From Candidatus Gallionella acididurans (lineage in GTDB: Bacteria; Pseudomonadota; Gammaproteobacteria; Burkholderiales; Gallionellaceae), in assembly GCA_001577345.1 (NCBI GenBank), contig LSLI01000011.1:1-58000 (forward strand): DNA of 58,000 nt. The letters are read 5' to 3'. The stretch's first letter is position 1; each line of letters opens with the position of its first letter. This document shows, piece after piece, positions 20,163 to 29,043 of this stretch. Under the pieces are notes generated by a model that saw only the letters and a program-made list of their open reading frames with translations, was not told the origin of the DNA and searched no databases. The position numbers and the translations under genes were made by a program.

Positions 20163-20600
20163 GCCACTCTTGAACCCCGGTAGCTTACGAATGGTTTCGT
20201 AGGGCGTGTTAGCTGCACGACAAGCGAGTTCAATAACGCGGCGCGTCTGCGTCTTTTTTGCGTTGGTGCCGAACCAGTAGCCCTTGTACTCCGTAGACAG
20301 TGATGTTAGGTAATCAACGTCGGTCGAGTAGAGTTCATCTCGGCTCTTTGCAATGTACCTTCGCGTTCTGTGTGGACTCGCGCTCTTATCGGCCGCGTCG
20401 AGTTCGCACATTCGTTTCAAAACTTCAGGTCGTCCGCCTGTCACATGCTCGACCACAGAAAGCATCAACTCCGTGAGGCCTTCAGGGTTGTACTGATCGA
20501 ATCTCGCATGCCCGGGCTGCGGGCGACTATGAACGATCACGAAGTAAGGCTTTTGAACGAATTCGCCATACACCCCAAGGACAGCGCTGCGAATTTGCAT
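20157..20600 (-). CDS. Hypothetical protein in a cassette-like layout
   Basis: A 147-aa, basic, probably cytoplasmic protein (N-terminus MQIRSAVLGVYGEFVQKPYF; aromatic-rich C-terminal part with YKGYWFGTNAKKTQTRR). No signal peptide, membrane helix or known motif is evident. AGGAA precedes the ATG by 8 bases. The coding sequence starts 18 bases after GTTAGGC and its TAA stop is embedded in GCCTAAC, which is the architecture of a promoterless integron gene cassette. No integrase gene is present. Function unknown. Confidence 0.65.
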   Translation of the reverse strand: MQIRSAVLGVYGEFVQKPYFVIVHSRPQPGHARFDQYNPEGLTELMLSVVEHVTGGRPEVLKRMCELDAADKSASPHRTRRYIAKSRDELYSTDVDYLTSLSTEYKGYWFGTNAKKTQTRRVIELACRAANTPYETIRKLPGFKSGA

Positions 20601-20618
20601 GGTGGTGGTTCCTGTGGT

Positions 20619-20657
20619 GCCTAACGTAAGGTTCTAATGTACCGGAGTTGAATTGTT
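20619..20657 (-). other. attC-like R' core and possible degraded attC upstream of the gene
   Basis: On the minus strand the segment opens with AACAATTC (20657-20650) and closes with ACGTTAGGC ending at 20619. This matches the expected ends of an attC site (AACAATTC-like left end, GTTAGGC core on the right). The middle is short and poorly palindromic, so it would be a degenerate site. Confidence 0.3.
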
Positions 20658-20674
20658 TTGCCTATCTACCTCTT

Positions 20675-20702
20675 TATGGTGGGCAACAAGTTGCCGACCA
20701 TA
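20675..20702. repeat. 28-bp near-perfect palindrome
   Basis: TATGGTGGGCAAC (20675-20687) pairs with GTTGCCGACCATA (20690-20702) with a single G-G mismatch and a 2-base centre. The style is that of a REP-like or cruciform-forming element, just inside repeat copy B. Confidence 0.5.
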
Positions 20703-20708
20703 TGGGGG

Positions 20709-21037
20709 TTTACAGTTTTAGGTTTTCGTTTTTATCCCCTGTGCGCCGCCTTGATCATCCGCGAGTGAGCGGAGGTTTAGGCGAGCACTGTTCGAGTCCC
20801 GCAGTGGGGCGCGGGGTGTGCGCCACGCCAGGTCGAGTTGCGCAGCCCCGCTTGCTGGCGGCTGGTCGAGGGTACCCCGCAGGGGCGGCAAACCGGGGTC
20901 GCCTTTTCTTTGGCTACTTTATTTTGGCGAAGCAAAAGAAAGTAGCTTGCTGCCGGGCTACCCCCGGCGAAGTTGACTTGATGTTTTGTTAATTATTGTT
21001 GGGTTACGCGATAAAACTGCTAACCCAACCTACGCAC
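20709..21037 (-). repeat. Structured intergenic repeat, copy B (inverted relative to copy A)
   Basis: About 330 bases without a gene, starting 32 bases beyond the xth stop. Read on the minus strand it repeats the block order of copy A: GTAGGTTGGGTTAGC with hairpin (20998-21006/21021-21029), GCCGGGGGTAGCCCGGCAGC, a long hairpin (20913-20926/20933-20946), GCCGCCCCTGCGGGGTACCCT, a diverged middle, then GGCGGCGCACAGGGGAT and CGAAAACCTAAAACTGTAAA. The stem bases of the long hairpin differ from copy A but largely stay paired. Confidence 0.75.
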
Positions 21038-21069
21038 TTATTCGGCGTTGGGCGCGATGAATCGCGCCC

Positions 21070-21831
21070 CTACAACCCCACCACCACCGGCGTATGATCC
21101 GAAGGCCGCTCCAATTTCCTCGGCGCCTTGTCGATCACGCAACTCCTGCACTGCTCCACCAGCGGCTCGCTGATCAGGATATGGTCGATGCGCAGACCGT
21201 GGTTGCGGCGGAACGCCATCATCCGGTAGTCCCACCAGGTGAAGGATTTTTCCGCCTGCTCGAACAGGCGAAAACTGTCGCGCAGACCCAGCTTGATCAG
21301 GTTCTGAAAATAGATGCGTTCAGCTTCGCTGACCAGCACGTTGCCCTGCCAGACCACGGGGTCGTGCACGTCGCGGTCTTCCGGCGCGATGTTGTAGTCG
21401 CCCAGCACCACCAGCTTGGGGTGGCGCGTCAGCTCTTCCTTCAGCCAGTTGCGCAAGGCATTGAGCCAGGCCAGTTTGTAGTAATACTTGTCGGAATCGA
21501 CGGCCTGTCCGTTCGGCACGTACACGCACACAACGCGCACATCGTTGCAGGTGGCCGCGATGACGCGCTTCTGTTCGTCAACGAAATCCGGAATGCCCGT
21601 CTGCACATCGCTTGCCGGAGTGCGGCTCAGGATCGCCACGCCGTTGTAGGTTTTCTGTCCGCTGAATACACTGTGGTAACCCGCCGCCTGCAACTCAGCC
21701 TGCGGAAAATCCCCGTCCTGCTGTTTGGTTTCCTGCAGGCACAGCACATCGATCGGATTCGCGGCAAGCCATTCCAGCACATGCGGCAGGCGCACTTTCA
21801 GAGAATTGACGTTCCAGGTGGCCAGCTTCAT
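21070..21831 (-). CDS. xth: Exodeoxyribonuclease III (AP endonuclease)
   Basis: DNA repair enzyme that cuts at abasic sites and degrades 3' ends. Endonuclease/exonuclease/phosphatase fold: MKLATWNVNSLKVRLPH at the start, metal-binding Glu in CLQETK, catalytic Asp/Asn in VVLGDYNIAPED, RIDHIL, and the final catalytic His in SDHTPVVV. Length 253 aa with the start at 21831, where the ATG overlaps the upstream gene's stop as ATGA. It is the last gene of the pyrC'-prlC-glutaredoxin-like-xth run, ahead of repeat copy B. Confidence 0.95.
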   Translation of the reverse strand: MKLATWNVNSLKVRLPHVLEWLAANPIDVLCLQETKQQDGDFPQAELQAAGYHSVFSGQKTYNGVAILSRTPASDVQTGIPDFVDEQKRVIAATCNDVRVVCVYVPNGQAVDSDKYYYKLAWLNALRNWLKEELTRHPKLVVLGDYNIAPEDRDVHDPVVWQGNVLVSEAERIYFQNLIKLGLRDSFRLFEQAEKSFTWWDYRMMAFRRNHGLRIDHILISEPLVEQCRSCVIDKAPRKLERPSDHTPVVVGL

Positions 21832-22367
21832 TGCGCAGCAGGCTCGGCCTGGGCCGGAGGCGTGAACGGCACCGGCTGCACCGGGGGGGCAAGGCGCTGA
21901 CGGTAGCTTGCGGTCTTCGGATAGCCCGCGACATCCAGCTCGGTATTCCATTGCGATTCCGCATAACCTTTCAGGAAATCCTTGCCCACCTGCAGCACCG
22001 GAACCACGCTGTCTATACCGGAAAGCTGTTTGAAGGCGGCTATATCCTCCCTGGTTTGCAGCAATTTCTCGCTGTAGGGTATGCCGCGCTTGCCCAGCAA
22101 ACTGTTTCCCTGGGCACAGGGTTCGCCGCAGTCCTTTCCCACGTACAGCGTGACCGGGAAGTTCTCCCGGGCACGGCGGGTTTCATAGGGCAAATCCTCG
22201 TTCTGCGACGAATTCACGGAAAGCTTCAGGCGCTCCACGTCCCTGGCATCCGCGGGAGGGACATCACCGTAATTCATCTTGCCGGCCTTATCCATCCAGC
22301 GGAACATATCCCCTGCCTGGGCAGGCATGACCAGCAAGCAGGCCAGCAGGCAGGCAAGGCGCTTCAT
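21828..22367 (-). CDS. Exported DUF4124/glutaredoxin-like protein
   Basis: A 179-aa periplasmic protein. The signal peptide is MKRLACLLACLLVMPAQAG. A DUF4124-type segment (DMFRWMDKAGKMNYGDVPP) follows, then a glutaredoxin-fold region (VTLYVGKDCGEPC, later SVVPVLQVGKDFLKGY). The putative redox centre is C-x3-C (CGEPC) instead of the usual C-x2-C, so thiol-disulfide activity is uncertain. The C-terminus is a Pro/Ala-rich tail. Both ends overlap neighbours by 4 bases (prlC upstream, xth downstream), so it is translationally coupled to both. Confidence 0.85.
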   Translation of the reverse strand: MKRLACLLACLLVMPAQAGDMFRWMDKAGKMNYGDVPPADARDVERLKLSVNSSQNEDLPYETRRARENFPVTLYVGKDCGEPCAQGNSLLGKRGIPYSEKLLQTREDIAAFKQLSGIDSVVPVLQVGKDFLKGYAESQWNTELDVAGYPKTASYRQRLAPPVQPVPFTPPAQAEPAAQ

Positions 22368-24517
22368 TTCTCATCCAGCGAGGTTTCGAGCAAACCGTTA
22401 TGCCGCAACAGTGCATCCATGTCCGGTTCGCGGCCCCTGAAGGCGGTGAAGGATTGCATCGCGCCGCGGCTGCCGCCCATCGCCAGTATCTCGCTGCGAA
22501 AACGCGCGCCGACGTCGGGGTTGAGTACGCCGTTCTCCTCGAACAGGCTGTAGGCATCGGCGGACAGCACCTCGGCCCACTTGTAGCTGTAATAACCCGC
22601 CGCATAGCCGCCGGAAAAGATGTGCGAAAAACTGTGCGGGAAACGCTGGAACGCTGGCGGGATCAGCACCGCCACTTCCGCGCGCACTTCGTCTAACAAT
22701 TGCAATATCGATTTTGCCCCGCCCGCCTCGAAGTTGCTGTGCATCAGCATGTCGAACATCGAGAATTCGATCTGGCGCAGTGTCTGCAAACCGCTCTGGA
22801 AATTCTTCGCGGCGAGCATCTTGTCGAACAGCGCGCGCGGCAACGGCAGGCCGCTATCCACATTGCGCGACATACCCATTACCACATCCCACTCCCAGCA
22901 GAAATTCTCCATGAACTGGCTGGGCAGCTCGACAGCATCCCATTCCACCCCGTTGATGCCGGACACGGCGAGGTCTTCGACTTCGGTGAGCAGGTGATGC
23001 AGGCCGTGGCCGAATTCATGAAACAGCGTGATCACTTCATCATGCGTGAAGGTTGCCGGGCGTCTGCCGTCAGGGTGCAAGTTCTTCACGTTCATTGAGG
23101 CAGCCGCTGCAACCGATTCGCGGACGCTCCCATCCCGCTGCGCGGGACCCTGGTCACTGCTCACAGTTGCGCCCCCAACCGGCGGGGAGAAATTGCAGTT
23201 CAGGTATGCGACCGGCGTCTGGATGCCGCTCCCGGTGCGACGCCGCGCGATCACGTCGTCCATCCATGCGCCGCCGCGCTTGCTGTCTCGCGCGTACAGG
23301 TCGAGATAGAACTGCCCGACCAGCTGATCCTGCTGGTTGCGGATGTCGAAAAAACGCACATCCTGATGCCAGACAGGCGCGGCGGATGCCTTTATCTGCA
23401 GGCCATACAGCGTTTCTATCAACTTGAACATGCCGGGCAGCACCGCGTCTTCGGGAAAATATTGCTTCACTTCCTGTTCGGAAAATGCGTAACGCTGCTC
23501 GCGCAATTTTTCCCCCGCATAACTCATATCCCAGGAAAGCAATTCGGGCAAGCCCAGCCGGTCGCGCGCGAAGGCGCGCAGTTCGGCCAGATCTCTTTCC
23601 GCAAAAGGCCGCGCGCGCTGCGCCAGCTCGCGCATGAACTCGACCACCTGCTGCGGCGAGTTCGCCATTTTGCTGGCCAGCGACAATTCGCCGTAGTTGG
23701 CAAAGCCGAGCAGGCGTGCTTCCTCGCCGCGCAGTTTGACGATCTCATCCATCAAGGCGGTGTTATCGAACTCGGGTTTGCCGAACTCGCTGGCGCGCGT
23801 GCTGTAAGCGCGATACATTTGCTCGCGCAATTTTCGGCTGTCGGCATATTGCATCACCGGCATAAAGGATGGCGCTTTCAAGGTGAACAGCCAGCCGGGC
23901 TTACCGGCGGCCTGGGCGGCTTCCCGGGCAGCCTGCAATACGTCATCCGGCAAACCGCTCAGTTCATCCTTGTTCTCGACAACCAGCGTGAAATCGTTGG
24001 TGGCATCGAGCAGATTATCGGAAAAGCGCGAAGACAGTTCGGCCAGACGCTCCTGAATCTGCAGGTAACGCGCCTTCTGCGCATTCGGCAACTCGGCCCC
24101 GCCGAGACGGAAATCGCGCAGCTCGTTCTCGATGATCTTCTTGCGCGCCGCGCCCAGCCCCGCGAATTCCGGACTGCTGTGCAAGGCCTTGAATTTGTCG
24201 AACAGTGCCAGGTTCTGGCCGAGCTCGGCATAATACTGGGTGATCTTGGGCAGCGTGGCGTTGTATGCCTCGCGCAATTCGGGACTGTTCATCACCGCGT
24301 TCAAGTGCCCTACCGGCCCCCATGCACGCGACAAACGCTCGTTGGCATCCTCCATCGGCGCGACAAAATCCTGCCAGGTTGGCGGCGTGCCATCACTCAG
24401 CAGCCGCGCGATCAGCGCGCGATTTTCCGCAAGCAGTTGCTCTATCGCGGGAGCGACATGTTCGGGTTTGATCTCCGCAAAACGCGGCAGACCGGTGAAA
24501 TCGAGTAGTGGGTTCAT
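22364..24517 (-). CDS. prlC: Oligopeptidase A (M3 metallopeptidase), with an insertion before the active site
   Basis: Cytoplasmic zinc oligopeptidase that degrades signal peptides and other peptides. The start MNPLLDFTGLPRFAEIKPEH is family-typical and gives 717 aa. The zinc motif HEFGH is at residues 500-504 in ITLFHEFGHGLHHLL. The family normally runs from CNFTPPVG almost directly into the FTHDEV helix. Here about 35 extra residues (VSSDQGPAQRDGSVRES and following) are inserted just before it, encoded by DNA that contains a 6-bp perfect hairpin. The frame is maintained. It follows pyrC' by 41 bases. Confidence 0.94.
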   Translation of the reverse strand: MNPLLDFTGLPRFAEIKPEHVAPAIEQLLAENRALIARLLSDGTPPTWQDFVAPMEDANERLSRAWGPVGHLNAVMNSPELREAYNATLPKITQYYAELGQNLALFDKFKALHSSPEFAGLGAARKKIIENELRDFRLGGAELPNAQKARYLQIQERLAELSSRFSDNLLDATNDFTLVVENKDELSGLPDDVLQAAREAAQAAGKPGWLFTLKAPSFMPVMQYADSRKLREQMYRAYSTRASEFGKPEFDNTALMDEIVKLRGEEARLLGFANYGELSLASKMANSPQQVVEFMRELAQRARPFAERDLAELRAFARDRLGLPELLSWDMSYAGEKLREQRYAFSEQEVKQYFPEDAVLPGMFKLIETLYGLQIKASAAPVWHQDVRFFDIRNQQDQLVGQFYLDLYARDSKRGGAWMDDVIARRRTGSGIQTPVAYLNCNFSPPVGGATVSSDQGPAQRDGSVRESVAAAASMNVKNLHPDGRRPATFTHDEVITLFHEFGHGLHHLLTEVEDLAVSGINGVEWDAVELPSQFMENFCWEWDVVMGMSRNVDSGLPLPRALFDKMLAAKNFQSGLQTLRQIEFSMFDMLMHSNFEAGGAKSILQLLDEVRAEVAVLIPPAFQRFPHSFSHIFSGGYAAGYYSYKWAEVLSADAYSLFEENGVLNPDVGARFRSEILAMGGSRGAMQSFTAFRGREPDMDALLRHNGLLETSLDEK
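23133..23147. repeat. Hairpin inside the prlC insertion
   Basis: TCCCGC (23133-23138) and GCGGGA (23142-23147) around TGC form a perfect short palindrome in the centre of the extra segment of prlC (about 23070-23172). Confidence 0.5.
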
Positions 24518-24558
24518 ATCATCCAGAGAAAACAAATGTCCTCGAACGAGGACGCGAA

Positions 24559-25833
24559 TTATTGTTGAAACACGATCTGTCCGTCGAGCAGCGTATAGCG
24601 CACCCGTCCCTGCATTTCGTAACCGTTGAACGGTGTATTCTTGCCCTGGCTTTTCAGCGCGGCGGGCTCCACCTTCCATGAAATTTTCGGATCAAACAGG
24701 CAGATATCCGCGTGAGCGCCGACCGACAGATGCCCCATTTTTTGCCCGAGCAATTGCGCGGGCTTGATCGTGACGTGTGCCAGCGCATCCAGCAATGGAA
24801 CGCGTTCCTGCTCCGCCCATTTCAGCACCAGCGGCAGCAGCAACTCCAGCCCTGTTGCACCCGCTTCGGCTTCGGCGAACGGCAATTGTTTTGCATCATC
24901 GTCCACCGGTGAATGATTGGAACAGATCGCGTCTATCGTGCCATCGAGCAGCCCTGCACGCAGGCCCGCCTTGTCCCGCAGGCTGCGCAGCGGGGGCACC
25001 AGATGACAGTTGGCGTCGAAGTACCCGATATCCATTTCGGTAAGGTGCAGATGGTTAATCGAAGTATCGCAGCTTACCTTCAATCCTTCTTTTTTGGCTG
25101 AACGGATCATGTCCACAGCGGCCGCGCTGGATACGAGACTGATATGCAGGATGACGCCGGTTTCACGCGCGAGTTGCAGGGCGGTGGCCAGCGCGATGGT
25201 TTCCGCTATCACCGGGATGGCTGGCAGACCGAGGCGGGTTGCCACTTCGCCATCATGCGCCACGCCGTTCTTGGCAAGAAAGCTGTCCTGCGGCCGCAAC
25301 CACACGCGGTACCCGAAAGTGGACGCATATTGCATCGCACGCAACAGCACGCGCGTATCTGTCAGGGGTGCATCTGCCTGGCTGAAAGCTTTGCATCCGG
25401 CTTCGGCCAACTCGTTCATTTCGGTTAATTCCGCACCCTTCAGGCCGTAAGTCAGGGCGCCCACCGGGAACACCCGCGCCTGGTTCAGGGATCGCGCACG
25501 GCGCTTGAGCATCTCCACCAAACCCGGTTCATCGAGGGGCGGATCGGTATCCGGGGGGCACACCAATGAAGTTATGCCGCCCGCCACCGCGGCGGTCATT
25601 TCCGATTCCAGCGTGGCTTTGTACTCGTAACCGGGCTCGCGCAGGCGCGCTGCAATATCCATCAGCCCCGGCATCAGGATCAGCCCGCCGGCGTCTATCG
25701 TCTGGTCGGCAACGAAACCCGGGGGTGCCTTGCCGATCGCCGCGATGCGCCGGTCTGCGATGTACACATCCTGTTGTGCGTCGATGTTGTTCTTCGGGTC
25801 TATCAGTCGCCCGTTCCTGATATGAATATTCAT
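24559..25833 (-). CDS. pyrC': Dihydroorotase-like protein PyrC' lacking catalytic residues
   Basis: A 424-aa amidohydrolase-fold protein of the dihydroorotase family. The family motif D-x-H-x-H-L-R-E-P-G appears as [10 protein letters not shown] (residues 59-68), so both metal-binding histidines are replaced (Ala61, Arg63). The later T-D-H-A-P-H motif reads SNHSPV, without the catalytic Asp. This matches the inactive PyrC' that serves as a structural partner of class A aspartate transcarbamoylase in pseudomonads. Its ATG overlaps the pyrB stop (ATGA), fitting a stoichiometric complex. A genuine dihydroorotase should be encoded elsewhere. The start at 25833 begins [13 protein letters not shown]. 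Confidence 0.93.
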   Translation of the reverse strand: MNIHIRNGRLIDPKNNIDAQQDVYIADRRIAAIGKAPPGFVADQTIDAGGLILMPGLMDIAARLREPGYEYKATLESEMTAAVAGGITSLVCPPDTDPPLDEPGLVEMLKRRARSLNQARVFPVGALTYGLKGAELTEMNELAEAGCKAFSQADAPLTDTRVLLRAMQYASTFGYRVWLRPQDSFLAKNGVAHDGEVATRLGLPAIPVIAETIALATALQLARETGVILHISLVSSAAAVDMIRSAKKEGLKVSCDTSINHLHLTEMDIGYFDANCHLVPPLRSLRDKAGLRAGLLDGTIDAICSNHSPVDDDAKQLPFAEAEAGATGLELLLPLVLKWAEQERVPLLDALAHVTIKPAQLLGQKMGHLSVGAHADICLFDPKISWKVEPAALKSQGKNTPFNGYEMQGRVRYTLLDGQIVFQQ

Positions 25834-26786
25834 GCCTTCACTCCCGCCAGCATGCTCATTACCGCCATTCGCACCGCGATACCGAAGGTCACCTGGGGCA
25901 GAATCACGGAATGCTTGCCGTCTGCCACGCTGGAATCTATCTCCACGCCGCGGTTCATCGGGCCAGGATGCATCACGATCGCGTCCGGTTTCGCGCGCGC
26001 CAGCTTCTCTTCGGTAAGGCCGTAGTATTTGAAATATTCCTGCGCTGAGGGCAATGCCCCGCCCTGCATGCGCTCGTTCTGCAGCCGCAGCATCAGCACC
26101 ACATCGACATCCTGCAAGCCCAGCGCCATGTCGTGATAGACCTGCACGCCAAGATTTTCCACCATCGTCGGCAGCAGCGTCTTGGGTGCAATGACGCGCA
26201 CTTCCGGCACACCCAGCGTGGTCAGCGCGTGGATCTGCGAGCGCGCCACGCGCGAATGCAGCACGTCTCCGACGATGGCGACACGCAGGTTGTGGAATTC
26301 CTTCTTGTAGTGGCGGATAGTGTACATGTCCAGCAGCGCCTGGGTGGGGTGCGCATGGCGCCCGTCGCCGGCGTTGATGACGTGTATCTCGGGCGCGACA
26401 TGGCGCGCGATGAAATGCGCCGCGCCGCTTTGCGCGTGGCGTACCACGAACATGTCTGCATGCATCGCGCACAAATTGTCCACGGTATCCAGCAATGTCT
26501 CGCCCTTGCTGGTCGAGGATGAACCGATATTCAGGTTGACCACGTCGGCCGACAGCCGCTTGGCGGCGATTTCGAAAGTGGTGCGGGTACGGGTGCTGTT
26601 CTCGAAAAAAACATTGAATACCGATTTGCCGTGCAGCAGGGGGATTTTTTTGATCTCGCGTTTATCACTGACTTCGACGAAGGTCGCGGCTTTATCGAGA
26701 ATGTCGCGCAGGATACGCGCCGGGAGCCCCTCCGTCGTCAGCAGGTGCTGGAGTTCGCCGTGTTTATTCAGTTGCGGATTATTCAT
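25830..26786 (-). CDS. pyrB: Aspartate carbamoyltransferase catalytic subunit
   Basis: Makes carbamoyl-aspartate, the first committed step of pyrimidine synthesis. The carbamoyl-phosphate motif is STRTRTTFE and [10 protein letters not shown] is present. At 318 aa it is a bare catalytic chain. No PyrI-like gene follows; PyrC' takes that position. It overlaps ruvX and pyrC' by 4 bases each. No pyrR lies between ruvX and pyrB, unlike in pseudomonads. Confidence 0.96.
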   Translation of the reverse strand: MNNPQLNKHGELQHLLTTEGLPARILRDILDKAATFVEVSDKREIKKIPLLHGKSVFNVFFENSTRTRTTFEIAAKRLSADVVNLNIGSSSTSKGETLLDTVDNLCAMHADMFVVRHAQSGAAHFIARHVAPEIHVINAGDGRHAHPTQALLDMYTIRHYKKEFHNLRVAIVGDVLHSRVARSQIHALTTLGVPEVRVIAPKTLLPTMVENLGVQVYHDMALGLQDVDVVLMLRLQNERMQGGALPSAQEYFKYYGLTEEKLARAKPDAIVMHPGPMNRGVEIDSSVADGKHSVILPQVTFGIAVRMAVMSMLAGVKA

Positions 26787-27253
26787 GCGAGTATTCCCGC
26801 TGAGGGTTCATCAAAGTAAGCCTGCAATATCTGCTGCGCGGCATACTGGTCGATCAGGGATTTTTGCTTCACTCCGCGGATTCCCTCCTCGTTCAATTGG
26901 GCGCTTGCGGCGGTCGAAGTATACCGCTCATCCATCAGAATCGTCGGCAATTTAAACCGCCCCTTGAGGCGGTTGGCGAAGCGGCGGCACAGCGCCGTCA
27001 CCTCGTGCGGCGTGCCGTCATCGTTGCTCGGCAGGCCGACCACCAGCGCGCTCGGCTGCCATTCCTTCAGCAATGCCTCGATCCTGGCGAAGCGCGTGCC
27101 GGTTTTCTCGTCGTTGATCGTGGTCAGGGGGCTAGCCCGGCGCAACAGGGTATTGCCGACTGCGATACCGACACGTTTGGTGCCGAAGTCGAATCCGAGG
27201 AGTGTGCCCTGGGGGACAAAAACTGAAGGTGGTGCAAGGGCCCCCTCAGGCAT
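26783..27253 (-). CDS. ruvX: Putative pre-16S rRNA nuclease YqgF/RuvX
   Basis: RNase H-fold nuclease linked to 16S rRNA 5'-end maturation. The N-terminal catalytic motif [15 protein letters not shown] is followed by [14 protein letters not shown] and the C-terminal DERYTSTAA. The ATG at 27253 has GGAGG nine bases upstream, whereas at the ATG at 27262 the GGAGG abuts the start codon, so 27253 is chosen (156 aa). It overlaps yqgE by 8 bases, the conserved yqgE-ruvX pairing. Confidence 0.93.
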   Translation of the reverse strand: MPEGALAPPSVFVPQGTLLGFDFGTKRVGIAVGNTLLRRASPLTTINDEKTGTRFARIEALLKEWQPSALVVGLPSNDDGTPHEVTALCRRFANRLKGRFKLPTILMDERYTSTAASAQLNEEGIRGVKQKSLIDQYAAQQILQAYFDEPSAGILA

Positions 27254-27806
27254 GTCCGGCATCCTCCATCAGTGTCGCGTAGCTCACCCCAAGCAACTCC
27301 ATCGCCGCGGCAAGCCGTTCTTCAGCAGCCAGGTCGAACAGGATGTGTTCAGATGCGGGAACGGTCAGCCAGGTGTTCTCCGTGATCTCGTGTTCCAGCT
27401 GCCCCTGGTCCCACCCCGCATAGCCCAGCGTGACAATCGCATTTCGCGGCCCCTTTCCGGCACCCATCGCATTGAGTATATCCCTGGATGTGGTCAAGGC
27501 CAGTTTGTCGTTGATGTGCAGCGTGGATTCCCAGTTCCCGGGCGTGTCATGCAGCACGAAACCCCGCTCAGTCTGGACCGGGCCGCCAAAATGCACCGGC
27601 ATCTTCACCAGCCCGGGCTGGTTCAGGGGAATGTTGACCTGCTCGAACATCTCGCCCAGCGTGAGGCTGATCGGGCGATTCACCACGAGGCCCAGCGCAC
27701 CGTTCTCGTTATGCTCGCAAATGTAGGTCAGCGTGCCGGCAAACACCCCCTCCTGCATGGCTGGCATAGCGATCAAAAAGTGGTGGGTCAAATCCAAATC
27801 CGGCAT
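27246..27806 (-). CDS. yqgE: UPF0301/YqgE-family protein
   Basis: Conserved 186-aa cytoplasmic protein (DUF179) of unknown function. Typical sequence: [45 protein letters not shown] and [15 protein letters not shown]. The start [15 protein letters not shown] is the family N-terminus, so the upstream in-frame extension is omitted. First gene of the yqgE-ruvX-pyrB-pyrC' run. Confidence 0.94.
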   Translation of the reverse strand: MPDLDLTHHFLIAMPAMQEGVFAGTLTYICEHNENGALGLVVNRPISLTLGEMFEQVNIPLNQPGLVKMPVHFGGPVQTERGFVLHDTPGNWESTLHINDKLALTTSRDILNAMGAGKGPRNAIVTLGYAGWDQGQLEHEITENTWLTVPASEHILFDLAAEERLAAAMELLGVSYATLMEDAGHA

Positions 27807-27877
27807 GCTGCCATTGTAGCTCCTCTGTGCCTGGTCGCACAAATGGATGAGGGTTGATGGCAAGCCCGCCGCGAATG

Positions 27878-27895
27878 GCACGGGTAAACCCGTGC
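27878..27895 (-). terminator. Hairpin directly after cheB
   Basis: GCACGGG (27878-27884) and CCCGTGC (27889-27895) form a perfect 7-bp stem with a 4-base loop, one base beyond the cheB stop. There is no T-run, so it may be a 3'-end stabiliser or repeat element rather than an intrinsic terminator. Confidence 0.4.
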
Positions 27896-27896
27896 A

Positions 27897-28994
27897 CTAT
27901 CCTAAATACGGCCGGTTTTTTGCGCCGGTCAGGGCAAAATTTTCCATCGTTCGGCGCGCAATATTCTGCAACGGCATCACTTCGCACACCGCACCGGCAG
28001 CTATCGCCTCCTTGGGCATACCGAATATCACGCAGGTCGCCTCGTTCTGGGCGATGGTAAATGAACCTGCCTGCTTCATTTCCAGCAATCCCTGCATGCC
28101 GTCTTTCCCCATGCCGGTGAGAATGATTCCGGTCGCGTTGGCGCCCGCGACATTGGCCGCCGAACGAAACAGCACATCAACCGATGGACGATGACGATTC
28201 ACCAACGGGCCCTGATCCAGCTGGATCAGATAATTTGCGCCGCTGCGCTTGAGCAGCAAATGCGAGTTTCCCGGTGCAATATAGGCATGGCCCGGCAGGA
28301 CACGCTCGTTATGCGCCGCTTCCCTGACCGAAATCTTGCACAGAGCGTCCAAGCGATTCGCAAATGACTTGGTAAAATGTTCCGGCATATGCTGGGTTAC
28401 CAGCACACCCGGCGCATCGGCAGGGAGCTTGGCCAGCACCTCCTTGATCGCCTGGGTTCCCCCGGTTGATGCGCCGATGACAATCAATTTTTCCGTGGAG
28501 GAATACCGACCGGCAACGCTGGGCAGAATCACATCCGCGGAAAAGTTTTCCTGGGTTGCCAGCGCGGTCGTCTTATGCACCCGCGCCTGTGCGACTGCGC
28601 GTATCTTTTCGGTAATCTCGCCTGCCGACTTTTCCATGCCATCGGCAATACCCAGTTTCGGCTTGGAGATAAAGTCTACCGCGCCCAATTCCAGCGCACG
28701 CAGAGTTATGTCAGAACCCTGTTCCGTCAGCGTGGAAATCATCAGCACCGGCATCGGACGCCAGCGCATCAGCCTTTCAAGAAAATCCAGCCCGCCCATC
28801 CCGGGCATTTCCACATCCAGTGTCAGCACGTCCGGATTGCGCTCCATGATCATTTCCCGCGCCGACAGGGGATCGGGTGCGGTGCCGACGCACTCCATAT
28901 CCTTTTCGCGATTGATGATCACCTTCATCAGGCTGCGTATCAGTGCGGAATCGTCGATCACCAACACCTTCAGCTTGCGATTTTTCATGGGCAT
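27897..28994 (-). CDS. cheB: Chemotaxis protein-glutamate methylesterase/deamidase CheB
   Basis: Demethylates and deamidates receptors after phosphorylation by CheA. The N-terminal receiver has phospho-acceptor Asp60 in [12 protein letters not shown]. The C-terminal methylesterase has the catalytic Ser in [10 protein letters not shown], His in TQHMPEHF and Asp in GMGKDGMQG. Length 365 aa. It is the last gene of the che operon after cheR and cheD. Confidence 0.96.
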   Translation of the reverse strand: MPMKNRKLKVLVIDDSALIRSLMKVIINREKDMECVGTAPDPLSAREMIMERNPDVLTLDVEMPGMGGLDFLERLMRWRPMPVLMISTLTEQGSDITLRALELGAVDFISKPKLGIADGMEKSAGEITEKIRAVAQARVHKTTALATQENFSADVILPSVAGRYSSTEKLIVIGASTGGTQAIKEVLAKLPADAPGVLVTQHMPEHFTKSFANRLDALCKISVREAAHNERVLPGHAYIAPGNSHLLLKRSGANYLIQLDQGPLVNRHRPSVDVLFRSAANVAGANATGIILTGMGKDGMQGLLEMKQAGSFTIAQNEATCVIFGMPKEAIAAGAVCEVMPLQNIARRTMENFALTGAKNRPYLG

Positions 28995-29043
28995 ATTCGC
29001 GTAAAGAGTCCCGGCATGTCACATGGATCAAGGCAGGGGGGAG

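Noticed and set aside
19162-21069. Composite transposon flanked by insertion sequences
   Set aside because: The flanking repeats are inverted and similar but contain no transposase frame, and I see no target-site duplication at their outer ends.
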